From NCBI RefSeq assembly GCF_011758655.1, contig NZ_JAAMPA010000003.1, forward strand, positions 310,001 through 374,000: 64,000 nt of DNA, given 5' to 3'. Of the stretch, positions 35,817 through 44,071 are shown piece after piece; the stretch's first letter is position 1, and every line of letters starts with the position of its first letter. Made by a program: the position numbers and the translations under genes. The notes below the pieces were generated by a model. It was not told the origin of the DNA. It did no database searches and saw nothing but the letters and a program-made list of their open reading frames with translations. The stretch is from Modestobacter marinus. Lineage in GTDB: Bacteria > Actinomycetota > Actinomycetes > Mycobacteriales > Geodermatophilaceae.

Positions 35817-35843
35817 TGGAGTTGACCCGCTTCGGTGGACACC
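35817..35843. repeat. Left inverted repeat of the intron-bearing IS
   Basis: TGGAGTTGACCCGCTT, then CGGTGGACACC; pairs with 39245-39271. Confidence 0.85.
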
Positions 35844-35879
35844 CTGATCTTGGGCACATCGCCCGAGGAAGGGGTCCTG

Positions 35880-36182
35880 ATGGGCCGACCGAGCAAGTAC
35901 TCACCGGAGTTCCGGGAGCAGGCCGTGGAGCTGGTCCGCGCGACCGGGAAGACGGTCGCCGAGGTCGCTCGTGACCTGCAGATCAACGACACAACGTTGG
36001 GCAACTGGGTCAAGGCCGACCGCGCCGAGCGGGGCGAGCCCGACTCCAGCGGGCTGCTGCCGTTGACGGCCGAGGAGCGGGCCGAGCTGACCCGGCTGCG
36101 GCGGGAGAACGCGAAGCTCAAGACCGAGCGGGAGATCTTGAAAAAAGCGGCGGCCTTCTTCGTGACGGAGTCGACGAGGTGA
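35880..36182 (+). CDS. IS3-family transposase OrfA
   Basis: 100 residues from ATG 35880. Helix-turn-helix (SPEFREQAVELVRATGKTVAEVARDL, then TLGNWVKADR) binds the IS ends; a leucine-zipper-like C-terminus (LTRLRRENAKLKTEREILKKA) serves dimer formation. It overlaps OrfB by 4 nt (GTGA). A longer frame from 35835 runs into the inverted repeat and is not preferred. Confidence 0.92.
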   Translation: MGRPSKYSPEFREQAVELVRATGKTVAEVARDLQINDTTLGNWVKADRAERGEPDSSGLLPLTAEERAELTRLRRENAKLKTEREILKKAAAFFVTESTR

Positions 36183-36586
36183 CGCGGTTCGCCTTCATCG
36201 ACCGGGAGAAGGCACACTATGACGTTGCCGCGCTGTGCCGGCTGTTGAAGGTCAGCCGCTCGGGCTTCTACGCCTGGCTGCGTCGCCCACCCTCGGCGCG
36301 GACGGTGGCCGACGAGGTGCTGACCACCCAGATCCGCACGGCCTTCGACGACAACCGCCGGGTGTACGGCGCGCCCCGGATCCATGCCGAGCTCGCCGAG
36401 GCTGGCGTGCAGGTGGGGCGCAAGCGCGTGGCCCGGCTGATGCGCCAGGCTGAGATCGTCGGCTGTCACCGGCGCAAGCGGTCGTTCTCGATCACCCAGC
36501 AAGACCCGCGAGCGGAGGCCGCCCCAGACCGGGTGGACCGCAAGTTCGTGGCGACCGCGCCGAACCAGCTGTGGGTGGCCGACGTT
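36179..36586 (+). pseudogene. IS3-family transposase OrfB, 5' exon
   Basis: 136 residues up to the intron. Contains the HTH_21-type region (DNRRVYGAPRIHAELAEAG) and ends NQLWVADV, at the first catalytic Asp of the DDE domain. In the genomic DNA the frame then reads 24 intron-derived residues to a stop at 36659-36661. Joined to 38742-39224 it restores a 296-residue transposase with D-V-T-Y at the junction, as expected for IS3 OrfB. Confidence 0.88.
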
Positions 36587-37201
36587 GAGCGCCACGAGGC
36601 GCTCTCGAACCGTGCGGTGGTGGAAGGACACCGCGGCCGGTCCGTCGCAGCGGGCCGGTGAAGCTGAGGGCAGCTTGATTCCGGGGATGCGGAGGAGAGC
36701 GGAAGCAGCCCTGACAACGACGGAACGGGTCAGCACCGCCAGATGGCTCGGGTCCGGCAAGCGAGACGGAAAGGCGTACGTGAGGAACCAGCGGCTGAAC
36801 GCCCCTCAAGAGAGCCACCAGCTCCAACCTGGCGGATCTGGGCTGGATAGCAGCGCGCACTCGATCGGCATGGCCAAGAGCGTGGCCGATCGGGGAACTC
36901 CTGGGCCGGTCGATGTCGCCGGTCGGGAGGCCACGGTGAAGGCCTGCGGCGTAGCCGTGGCGATGCTGCAGGGGCATAGCTGGGCGCCGACCCCGTCGAA
37001 CGGTTCGAGAGTGAACGTGGGAACCATCCCGCCGGTCCCCTTCCCGGGCAGCAGCCAGCTGCCCGGCGGGAACGCGCATCGCCGGCCGATGCCGGCGGGA
37101 TGGGGCGGAGGACCCGTAGTAGTCCGAGGCCGGGAAAGCCGGTCACATGGCGAAGGGGTCCAGTGTGTTCGCGGCGAAGCCGCATCATCAGGAGGTCGAC
37201 G

Positions 37202-38635
37202 GTGAACACCGACGCACCGTGGCCGGAGCTGTCCCAAGCCGTCCCACGGGTACTGGCGATGCAGACCAAGCTGCACCGTTGGGCGGCGGCCGATCCTGGC
37301 CGCCGCTTCGATGACCTGGCCAACCTCGTCTATGACCCGGCCTTTCTCACCGTCGCGTGGGACCGGGTGCGGGGCAACGCCGGTGCGCGAACCGCCGGAG
37401 TCGATCAGATCGCACCGCGATCGGTCGGCGATGGCGCCGGTGAGTTGCTGGCTGATCTTCGGCGCGAGTTGAAGGCCGGGCAGTTCTCGCCGGAGCGGGT
37501 GCGGGAGAAGACGATTCCCAAGACGTCGGGCAAGCTGCGGCGACTGGGGATTCCGACTACCCGTGACCGGGTCGTGCAGGCGGCGTTGAAGCTGGTGCTC
37601 GAGCCGATCTTCGAGGCGGACTTCCAGCCGTGTTCCTACGGCTTCCGCCCGAGGCGCCGAGCGCAGGACGCGATCGCCGAGATTCACTATCTCGCCTCAC
37701 CCACCCGGAACTACGAGTGGGTGTTCGAAGCAGACATCGAGGCGTGCTTCGACCAGATCGACCATTCGGCCCTGCTGGGCCGAGTGCGGCATCGGATCGG
37801 AGACAAACGCGTGCTGAGCTGGGTGACGGCGTTCCTGAAGGCAGGCGTTCTCTCCGAGGACGGGCTGAACCGGGAGACGATCACCGGCACTCCGCAGGGC
37901 GGGATCCTGTCACCGCTGCTGGCCAACATCGCCCTGTCCGTGCTGGACGAGCACTTCGCCGCAAAATGGGCGGCGCTCGGCCCGTCTTGGACACGCGCCA
38001 AGCGTCGTCGTGCCGGGCAGCCGGTCATGAAACTCGTCCGCTACGCGGATGACTTCGTGATCCTGCTGCACGGCCAGCGCGGCGACGCCGAAGCGCTTTG
38101 GGACGAAGTTGGCGCAGTGCTGGCGCCGATGGGCCTGCGCCTCTCGGTGGCCAAGACCAGGGTCTGCCACATCGACGACGGGTTCGACTTCCTCGGCTGG
38201 CGCATTCAACGCCGCCGCTGGGCAGGTCGGACCGGCAAGAAGGCGATCTACACCTACCCCGCGAAGAAGGCGCTGGCCTCCATCGTGGACAAGGTGCGGA
38301 CGCTGACCCGCCGAGCCAGCCACCGAACGCTTGCTGACCTGCTGCGCCGGATCAACCCGGTGCTGCGGGGCTGGTGCACCTACTTCCGTCACGGAGTGTC
38401 CTCGCGCACCTTCGGCTACGTCGACCACTACGCCTTCTGGCGCATCGTTGGCTGGCTGCGCAAACGACACCCCCGACTGAACATGCACACCCTGGTCCGC
38501 CGGTTCCTTCCTGGCTGGAAGATCCGCGCGGAAGGCATCGAGTTCTTCCGGCCCACGGCAGTCGCCATCGAGCGCTACCGCTACCGGGGCACTCGTATCC
38601 CGACCCCATGGACAAGCGCCACCACGGCGGCATGA
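37202..38635 (+). CDS. ltrA: Group II intron reverse transcriptase/maturase
   Basis: 477 residues from GTG 37202, with AGGAGG upstream. RT motifs: RPLGIPTTRDRVVQ-like region (LRRLGIPTTRDRVVQAALK), FQPCSYGFRPRRRAQDAI, FEADIEACFDQIDH, TPQGGILSPLLANI and the catalytic LVRYADDFVILL. The maturase X domain follows (LLRRINPVLRGWCTYFRHG). No C-terminal HNH endonuclease domain is visible. It should help splicing and retrohome the intron into IS copies. An in-frame extension back to 37100 is intron RNA. Confidence 0.94.
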   Translation: MNTDAPWPELSQAVPRVLAMQTKLHRWAAADPGRRFDDLANLVYDPAFLTVAWDRVRGNAGARTAGVDQIAPRSVGDGAGELLADLRRELKAGQFSPERVREKTIPKTSGKLRRLGIPTTRDRVVQAALKLVLEPIFEADFQPCSYGFRPRRRAQDAIAEIHYLASPTRNYEWVFEADIEACFDQIDHSALLGRVRHRIGDKRVLSWVTAFLKAGVLSEDGLNRETITGTPQGGILSPLLANIALSVLDEHFAAKWAALGPSWTRAKRRRAGQPVMKLVRYADDFVILLHGQRGDAEALWDEVGAVLAPMGLRLSVAKTRVCHIDDGFDFLGWRIQRRRWAGRTGKKAIYTYPAKKALASIVDKVRTLTRRASHRTLADLLRRINPVLRGWCTYFRHGVSSRTFGYVDHYAFWRIVGWLRKRHPRLNMHTLVRRFLPGWKIRAEGIEFFRPTAVAIERYRYRGTRIPTPWTSATTAA

Positions 38636-38644
38636 ACACGCGGA

Positions 38645-38678
38645 GAGCCGGATGCGGTGGAAGTCGCACGTCCGGTTC
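38645..38678 (+). ncRNA. Group II intron domain V
   Basis: A 34-nt hairpin beginning GAGCCGGATGCGG and ending CACGTCCGGTTC, the conserved catalytic domain V layout (AGC triad in the lower stem, GAAG-type tetraloop region GTGGAAGT). It lies 10 nt after the RT stop. Confidence 0.9.
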
Positions 38679-38741
38679 GGGAGGCGGGCCGCAGAAACGG
38701 ACCGGTCGAAAGACCGGCACCGCGCTGCGGCCCGACCCCAC

Positions 38742-39224
38742 ACCTACGTGCCCACGGTGCAGGGCTGGCTCTACCTGGCCTGCGTCACCGACGTGTTCAG
38801 CCGCATGATCATCGGCTGGTCGATGGCCTCCCACCGCAAGACCGACCTCGTCGTCGACGCCGTGACCATGGCGGTGCACCGACGTGGCGGCCGGGTGCCC
38901 GGCGTGATCCACCACAGCGACCGCGGCGGGGAGTACAGCTCCCACGCCCTGGAACGCGAGCTACGCCGGCACGGGGCGCTGGCCAGCATGGGCAGCGTCG
39001 CGGACTGCTTCGACAACGCCCTGGCTGAAAGCGTGTTCGCCACCCTCGAGTGCGAACTGTTCGACCAGCAGCCCGGCGGTCGCTTCGCCACCCGACGCGA
39101 GGCCAAGCTCGCCGTCTTCGACTACCTCGAGACGTTCTACAACCCGCGCCGGCGGCACTCGGCTCTCGGCCAGATCGCGCCGGCGACCTTCGAAGCACGG
39201 CACACTCTCACCACCGCGGCCTGA
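38742..39224 (+). pseudogene. IS3-family transposase OrfB, 3' exon
   Basis: 160 residues from the intron 3' end. Continues the DDE domain: TYVPTVQGWLYLACVTDVFSRMIIGW, second Asp in IHHSDRGGEYSS, and the Glu in DNALAESVFATLE, then the IS3 C-terminal region NPRRRHSALG. No native start codon; functional only after splicing. Confidence 0.88.
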
Positions 39225-39244
39225 ACCTCAGACCGCAGGAACGA

Positions 39245-39271
39245 GGTGTCCACGCAAGCGGGTCAACTCCA
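39245..39271. repeat. Right inverted repeat of the intron-bearing IS
   Basis: GGTGTCCACGC, then AAGCGGGTCAACTCCA; complements 35817-35843 except two central positions. Confidence 0.85.
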
Positions 39272-39487
39272 TCCTGCACCGAGCGAGCAGCTTGGCCGCA
39301 CTCTTCTGCATCTGTACTGCGTGAAGATCTCTCAAGGATCGAGTCGGTAGAGGCCTGGGTGCGGTGCTCGGCAAGGGTTAGCAGGGCGGCGGCATCAACC
39401 CGCTGTAGTGCGGCGCGACTGAAGCCGCGGCAGTAGCAGGCACGACGGGTCTGGCGCCAGTGCCCTCGGGGATAGTGGGGGACCGGG
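39272..39487. other. Remnant DNA between two insertion sequences
   Basis: 216 bp trapped between IS elements. A minus-strand open stretch encodes a fragment with QTRRACYCRGFSRAALQRVD and LLTLAEHRTQASTDSILER but no recognised family. It is probably a leftover of a gene destroyed by insertions. Confidence 0.4.
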
Positions 39488-39547
39488 GGGACTGCTGCAC
39501 GAGTAGGTGACATCTGATCTGTGGTGCCGAGAGGTGCCGCTGGAAGG

Positions 39548-39850
39548 ATGTTCACCGTGCCCAAGCCCTACCCCAAGGAGTTCCGCGACGACGTCGTGAA
39601 CGTCGCCCGCAACCGTGAGCCGGGCCAGCACCTGAAGCAGATCGCTGCCGACTTCGGGATCAGCGAGTCCTGTCTGACGAACTGGATGAAGGCCGCTGAC
39701 GTCGAAGACGGCGTCAAGCCCGGGACCACGGCGGCGGAGAACGCGGACCTGCGCGAGGCCCGCAAGCGGATCCGGTTGCTCGAGCAGGAGAACGAGGTCC
39801 TGCGCCGCGCGGCGGCCTACCTGTCGCAGGCGAATCTGCCGGGAAAATGA
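39548..39850 (+). CDS. IS3-family transposase OrfA (copy A)
   Basis: 100 residues, ATG 39548 after GGAAGG. Helix-turn-helix region PYPKEFRDDVVNVARN, IAADFGISESCLTNWMKAAD, then a zipper (LREARKRIRLLEQENEVLRRA). Overlaps orfB by ATGA. The same protein is encoded in copy B. Confidence 0.93.
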   Translation: MFTVPKPYPKEFRDDVVNVARNREPGQHLKQIAADFGISESCLTNWMKAADVEDGVKPGTTAAENADLREARKRIRLLEQENEVLRRAAAYLSQANLPGK

Positions 39851-40734
39851 TCTACCCGCTCGTCCGTGAGCTCGCCGTCGACGGGATCGCCGTGACGGTG
39901 ACGTGCCGGGTTCTCAAGATCGCCCGCCAGCCCTACTACCGGTGGCTGGCCGACCCGGTCACCACCAGCGACCTCACCCAGGCGCACCGGGCCAATGCGC
40001 TGTTCGACGCCCACCGGGACGATCCGGAGTTCGGCTACCGCCTGCTCGTCGACGAGGCCGCCGCGAACGGTCAGCCGATGACTGCCCGGACCGCCTGGGC
40101 GATCTGCTCGACCAACGGCTGGTGGAGCGCGTTCGGTAAGCCTCGCCGGGGCAAGGGCGGCCGTCCCGGCCCGCCGGTGCACGACGACCGGGTCAACCGG
40201 GTGTTCACCGCCGAGGCGCCCAACGCCGTGTGGTTGACCGACATCACCGAACACCGCACCGCCGAGGGCAAGCTCTACCTGTGCGCGATCAAGGACGTGC
40301 ACTCCAACCGGATCGTCGGCTACTCCATCGACTCCCGGATGAAGTCCCGGCTCGCGGTCACCGCGCTGGACAACGCCGTCGCCCGGCGCCATGCCGACGG
40401 CGCTGACGTGGCCGGCTGCATCGTGCATTCCGACCGCGGATCCCAATTCCGCAGCCGGAAATTCGTGCGCGCCCTCAACCGGCATCAGCTGTCCGGCTCG
40501 ATGGGCAGAGTCGGCGCGGCCGGCGACAACGCGGCCATGGAATCGTTCTTCGCCCTGCTCCAGAAGAACGTGCTCGACCGCCGCCACTGGCGCACCCAGC
40601 AAGAGCTGCGGATCGCGATCGTCACCTGGATCGAACGCACCTACCACCGCCGGCGGCGTCAGGACGCCCTCGGTCGACTCACGCCCATCGAGTACGAGAC
40701 CATCGTCCCCACACTGGCCGCTCAGGCTGCCTGA
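39847..40734 (+). CDS. IS3-family transposase OrfB (copy A)
   Basis: 295 residues. DDE integrase core: WLTDITEH (Asp), IVHSDRGSQFRSRKF (Asp), AAMESFFALLQKN (Glu); the C-terminal region is RRRRQDALGRLTPIEYE. All catalytic residues are present, so it is probably active. Confidence 0.95.
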   Translation: MIYPLVRELAVDGIAVTVTCRVLKIARQPYYRWLADPVTTSDLTQAHRANALFDAHRDDPEFGYRLLVDEAAANGQPMTARTAWAICSTNGWWSAFGKPRRGKGGRPGPPVHDDRVNRVFTAEAPNAVWLTDITEHRTAEGKLYLCAIKDVHSNRIVGYSIDSRMKSRLAVTALDNAVARRHADGADVAGCIVHSDRGSQFRSRKFVRALNRHQLSGSMGRVGAAGDNAAMESFFALLQKNVLDRRHWRTQQELRIAIVTWIERTYHRRRRQDALGRLTPIEYETIVPTLAAQAA

Positions 40735-40773
40735 CCCAACCTGTCACCTGGTCGTGCAGCAGTCCCGGGTTAG

Positions 40774-41526
40774 GTGGGCGTCGTGGATGAACTTCGAAAC
40801 GCTGTGCTCCGACACTTAGCCACCCCTCAGGCCGATACCCGTTTCACCGCATTCGAGCGAAGCTCCATGGAGTGGTTCGGCTGCCGAGCGCACCAAGCAT
40901 CCGAGGCCCTGTGGGCGCTCGTCGGCGACGGCCTCGCCTACCTCGACAGGGCGGGTCAGGGATCGGGCACCGACAACTGGCGATGGCGAGCATCTGCCCT
41001 CGGCATCAAGGTGGCCGCTGGCGGCGGCTGGGAGCCGCGCGACCCGACTGGCTACCTGAAGCGACTGCGCGAGCGTGCCCCGAGCATGGACGTTGCCACC
41101 TTGCGCTACGTGGAGGAGGCGCTGGGCGCCTTCAATGCCCGGTGCTTCTTGGCCACCTCGGTGATGCTCGGGGTCGCTTCGGAGAGCGCATTCGGGCATC
41201 TCGCTCAGGCCTTCATCGACGGGCAGCCAGGCGACTCGCCCCAGATGCGGAAGCTGCTGACGAACCCGGCGAGCAGCTACTACAAGCGCTTCGAGGAGTT
41301 TCGCAAGCGGCTGGAACCGATCAGGTCAGACTTGCCCACTGGGCTCGCAGACAACCTCACCCTTGACGCCATCGCGGATCTGCTCCGCGTCAGCCGCAAC
41401 GACGCGGGTCACCCGACCGGGCAGATAATCGACGAGGACACCGCCTTCACGCACCTGCAGGTGGCGGCCCGTTACCTGGTGAAGATGACTGAGCTGACCG
41501 AGCACCTCAAACCGCTGCCCTTCTGA
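40774..41526 (+). CDS. Hypothetical protein next to IS copy A
   Basis: 250 residues from GTG 40774 (or GTG 40783), only 7 nt from the IS end, so its promoter or first codons may have been lost or replaced. Helical, cytoplasmic. N-terminal half has SMEWFGCRAHQASEALWALV; C-terminal half has a pattern like DUF4145 or abortive-infection helical domains (ADLLRVSRNDAGHPTGQI). No firm family. Base composition is somewhat less GC-rich than the transfer genes. Confidence 0.6.
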   Translation: MGVVDELRNAVLRHLATPQADTRFTAFERSSMEWFGCRAHQASEALWALVGDGLAYLDRAGQGSGTDNWRWRASALGIKVAAGGGWEPRDPTGYLKRLRERAPSMDVATLRYVEEALGAFNARCFLATSVMLGVASESAFGHLAQAFIDGQPGDSPQMRKLLTNPASSYYKRFEEFRKRLEPIRSDLPTGLADNLTLDAIADLLRVSRNDAGHPTGQIIDEDTAFTHLQVAARYLVKMTELTEHLKPLPF

Positions 41527-41679
41527 GCACAATCGGTCACCCCGCAGTTAGGCACCACGGTCAGGAGGTGCCTTCTCAGAAGCTCAGGCTCCAATGCCGG
41601 CGGAGAGACTCCGAGGCCAGATGGGGCCAAGGTCTCCTAAGCCGGCCGCAAGGCGTCTCCGCCCCGAGGTGATGCTGAA

Positions 41680-41940
41680 CTACTCGGCAAGCAAGAGAGT
41701 CAACTTGTCGACCAGCCGCTGTTCGGCGGCCCGTGCGGCTTGGAAGTCGGTGTCGTACTGCTCAGTCTCGAGCACCGTCTTACCGAGCACTGTGATCTCA
41801 GCGTGCCAACGATCCGGATTGACTTCATCGCAGACGGCAAACAGCTGTAGAGGACTGTGTTGCAGGTTCGTGGGCTGTGGGATGCGCGCGCCAGGCTTGA
41901 TCTCGTGCCCGCCGACGAAGCGCTTGGATTCAATGATCAT
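41680..41940 (-). CDS. Small hypothetical protein
   Basis: 86 residues from ATG 41940, chosen because TACCGT ends 6 nt upstream (leaderless pattern); an upstream in-frame start would add 16 basic residues. Begins MIIESKRFVGGHEI and ends with the helix AARAAEQRLVDKLTLLLAE. No recognised domain. Confidence 0.5.
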   Translation of the reverse strand: MIIESKRFVGGHEIKPGARIPQPTNLQHSPLQLFAVCDEVNPDRWHAEITVLGKTVLETEQYDTDFQAARAAEQRLVDKLTLLLAE

Positions 41941-42100
41941 GCGGCAACGGTAGAGGCGACAACCGACAGCTTTCCGAGGCAAAGCCACTTCCGCGAGGGC
42001 CGAACACCGTGTCAGCAGGCCCAGCGCGCCGTCGTCCGCGCCGTCACCCCCCTTACTGCGGGATGCCGAGACTCCCGGGACGCGACAGCGGGACAGCGCT

Positions 42101-42149
42101 GGTCACGGGGTGACGTGACGGTCACCTGTCACCCCTGCCGAGGGTGACA
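42101..42149. promoter_or_regulatory. Clustered GTCACC/GGTGAC operator-like repeats upstream of the transfer operon
   Basis: Five GGTGAC/GTCACC half-sites in 49 bp. GGGGTGAC (42107-42114) pairs with GTCACCCC (42128-42135). TGTCACCC (42127-42134) pairs with GGGTGACA (42142-42149) across a 7-nt loop. TGAC G GTCA (42116-42124) lies between. It is about 60 nt before the first transfer gene and probably holds its control site; an oriT or replication iteron role is possible. Confidence 0.6.
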
Positions 42150-42209
42150 ACTCGTTGAACATCTCTGCGGAGCGTCGACGGCATCAGACCGATGCCGGAG
42201 GACCCGCAC

Positions 42210-42968
42210 ATGTTCCACGACCCCACCATCGTCGGCAGCTGGCCGGCGCTCGCCGCACGTCTGGACGGCGACGCCAGCCTCGTCCGTTGGGCAGCCACCG
42301 AACCAGGCCTGGCCGGGCTGAGCAGCGTCCACGACCTGCTCGCCGTCTGGGCCGAGGGCTACACGGACGATCGCCGCGACGCAGTGCTCGCCGCGCTCGT
42401 CCGTCTGGCCGCTGTTGACGGTGGCCGCGACGACGACGCGCTGCTGCTGACGCTTCATCTGCTCAGCGGGCTGGTGCGGACGATGGCCAGGCAGCTCGCA
42501 GACCTGAACCCCGACATCCTCGCCGTGGTCGTCGGTGAACTTGCTTGCCAGATCCGCTGCTATCCGTGGCGACGCCGGCCTCGAGCGATCGCGGCGAATC
42601 TGCGCGCCGAGACCCGGCGGGCGGTACTCGCCGAACTGCGCCCCAGCAGCCGCTATCACCCCGACCGGGTCGAGGTCCTGACGGCGACCGGCGACATCAC
42701 TCGGATCGCGTCTGCCTCTGCCGGCGAGGAGGGGGAGGACCTCGACGTCGTCGACTTGCTGCAGTGGGCGGTGCGCTCAGGGGTCGACGCCGAGGACGTC
42801 GCACTGCTGATCGCCACCGAGTGCAGCCGCGACCGTCAACACCGGTGCGCCGACCAGGCGGTCGCCGCCGCGCACGGCATCACGACGCGCACGCTGTACC
42901 GCCGGCGAAACCGCACGCTGACCACCTTGCGCGGCGTGGCTCGGCAGTATCTGGCGGCCGTCGCGTGA
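42210..42968 (+). CDS. HTH-containing protein at the head of the transfer operon
   Basis: 252 residues; ATG 42210 has GGAGG at 9-nt spacing, better than ATG 42192. Mostly helical. The C-terminus looks like a helix-turn-helix of the sigma-region-4 or Fis type (CADQAVAAAHGITTRTLYRRRNRTL). It may regulate the operon from the repeat cluster just upstream. No firm family. It overlaps the next gene by 4 nt. Confidence 0.65.
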   Translation: MFHDPTIVGSWPALAARLDGDASLVRWAATEPGLAGLSSVHDLLAVWAEGYTDDRRDAVLAALVRLAAVDGGRDDDALLLTLHLLSGLVRTMARQLADLNPDILAVVVGELACQIRCYPWRRRPRAIAANLRAETRRAVLAELRPSSRYHPDRVEVLTATGDITRIASASAGEEGEDLDVVDLLQWAVRSGVDAEDVALLIATECSRDRQHRCADQAVAAAHGITTRTLYRRRNRTLTTLRGVARQYLAAVA

Positions 42969-44071
42969 GCCCGCTGCTGCGGGACTTCGACGAAGCCGGC
43001 GCCGTGACGGGCGGTGTGGCCAACGGCGGCGACGTCGACCCCGACGATCGACAGCTGTCGGTCGCGGAAATCCAGCAGGCCTTTCGCGAGCTGCGTGTCC
43101 GTCGTCCGCGAGCCGCCGCAACCAGGCCGGTGGCGTCGACGCGTCTCCACGAGCTCTCCGTGTCCGAGAACCCTGCTCCGGTGGGTGCACCGGATCTAAC
43201 CCCGCGCCGCTCATGGTCCGACGGGAACAGCAAGGCGCCCTGGGCCCGGGATAACGCACGGTGCGAGCGGTGGGCTGACAGTGGTGACAGGACGCCGTCG
43301 CGAAGCGAGAGCGGGGGTGACAGCGCGCCCGCGGCTGTCCCAGGCAGGGGTGACAGCGGCGCGCTGGCCGCTGACTGGATCACGGTCGTAGCGGCACACG
43401 CCGGTGCGGGCGCTTCCACGGTGGCGCTGGCCATCAGCGATGCCGCCGCAGCCACCGACCGGCGCGTGCACCTGGTGGAGACGGCGCATCCCCGCCGGTC
43501 GGGACTGATCGCCGCAGCGTCGGCGGAGCTGGGCACCGACGCCGCCGGCGCTTGGCGACGGGGCTCCCGCGACCGCGTCACGATCGACCGCCGCGTCGCG
43601 GACGTGGAGCCTGACGGCTGGCCGGTCCTCCCGATCAACGAGGAACCGGCGGTCACCGTCCTCGACCTCGGGCTGCCTGCTCCGGATGACCTGGACCGAC
43701 TGGCCGCCGGCCGCACGCGCACCGTCGTCGTCTGCCGGCCGACCGTGCCCGGGGCGCGACTGACCGAACACCTGCTGAGCCAGTTGGCCGAGCAGCCGGT
43801 GGTGGTGGCCGTCGTGGGCGCGGCGCGCTGGCCTCAGGTGGTGAAGGCCAACGCTGGTCCGCGGTTCCGCGACTTGCGGTCGCAGGGGCGGGTGGTCCGA
43901 GTTCCGATCGACCGACGACTGCAGACCGCCGGTCTGACCGGGGACCGGTTGCCCAAAGGAGTGGAGGCCGCCGGCCGGTCGCTGGTCGCGCTGCTGATGC
44001 CCGCGGTGCCACTGCGGCATCGGCGTCGGGCGGCATCGTCTCAGCCGGGCGCGGCGGGGGAGGCCCGGTGA
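42965..44071 (+). CDS. ParA/MinD-like P-loop protein with degenerate Walker A
   Basis: 368 residues, GTG 42965. The first 130 residues are a low-complexity Arg/Ser/Pro/Asp linker with GD repeats. The C-terminal half is ParA-like: ITVVAAHAGAGASTVALAISDAAA (Walker A-like, but the Lys that contacts phosphate is missing), VTVLDLGLPAPDD and VVVCRPTVPGARL. Such CpaE/ParA-like proteins occur at the head of actinobacterial secretion operons. ATP hydrolysis may be weak or absent. Confidence 0.7.
   Translation: MSPLLRDFDEAGAVTGGVANGGDVDPDDRQLSVAEIQQAFRELRVRRPRAAATRPVASTRLHELSVSENPAPVGAPDLTPRRSWSDGNSKAPWARDNARCERWADSGDRTPSRSESGGDSAPAAVPGRGDSGALAADWITVVAAHAGAGASTVALAISDAAAATDRRVHLVETAHPRRSGLIAAASAELGTDAAGAWRRGSRDRVTIDRRVADVEPDGWPVLPINEEPAVTVLDLGLPAPDDLDRLAAGRTRTVVVCRPTVPGARLTEHLLSQLAEQPVVVAVVGAARWPQVVKANAGPRFRDLRSQGRVVRVPIDRRLQTAGLTGDRLPKGVEAAGRSLVALLMPAVPLRHRRRAASSQPGAAGEAR

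Larger units (their letters stand above)
36587..38741 (+). mobile_element. Group II intron inside the transposase gene
   Basis: Boundaries set by restoring the transposase frame (GACGTT joined to ACCTAC); the 5' end may shift by 1-2 nt. The first 18 nt form a perfect hairpin (GAGCGCC ACGA GGCGCTC). The 615 bp before the reverse transcriptase gene contain no other gene and are the structured RNA domains I-IV. Domain V is at 38645-38678. Domain VI follows (GGGCCGCAG pairing with CTGCGGCCC), and the element ends in AC, as group II introns usually do (AY). Confidence 0.85.
35817..39271 (+). mobile_element. IS3-family element interrupted by a group II intron
   Basis: Ends are a 27-bp inverted repeat (35817-35843 and 39245-39271) sharing TGGAGTTGACCCGCTT, with two mismatches toward the inner part, then GTGGACACC. 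It encodes OrfA, OrfB and, inserted in OrfB, a 2.15-kb group II intron. Without the intron the element would be about 1.3 kb, normal for IS3 family. No clear target duplication was seen (GAA on the left, TCC on the right). Confidence 0.88.
39488..40766 (+). mobile_element. IS3-family element, copy A
   Basis: 1,279 bp. Inverted ends share GGGACTGCTGCACGA, then two differing bases, then AGGTGACA. GGG on both sides may be a 3-bp target duplication. It carries orfA and orfB overlapping by 4 nt. Copy B (59053-60331) has the same length in the opposite orientation and encodes the same proteins. Confidence 0.92.

Noticed and set aside
36587-36661. C-terminal tail of transposase OrfB as written in the DNA (ERHEALSNRAVVEG...)
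   Set aside because: This is the beginning of the group II intron read as protein, not a real transposase end.
37100-37201. 34-codon extension of the intron reverse transcriptase
   Set aside because: Arg-rich intron RNA sequence; GTG 37202 has an AGGAGG ribosome site.
39272-39487. A complete small gene between the two IS elements
   Set aside because: The open stretch continues into both IS ends and lacks its own start and ribosome site; it is a remnant.
39817-40647. 276-residue minus-strand frame inside IS copy A (and its twin 59172-60002 in copy B)
   Set aside because: Antisense shadow of the intact OrfB.
43261-43360. CRISPR-like array suspected from evenly spaced GGTGACA words
   Set aside because: The repeated word is only 7 bp, lies inside a coding region and encodes a Gly-Asp repeat; no cas genes anywhere in the window.
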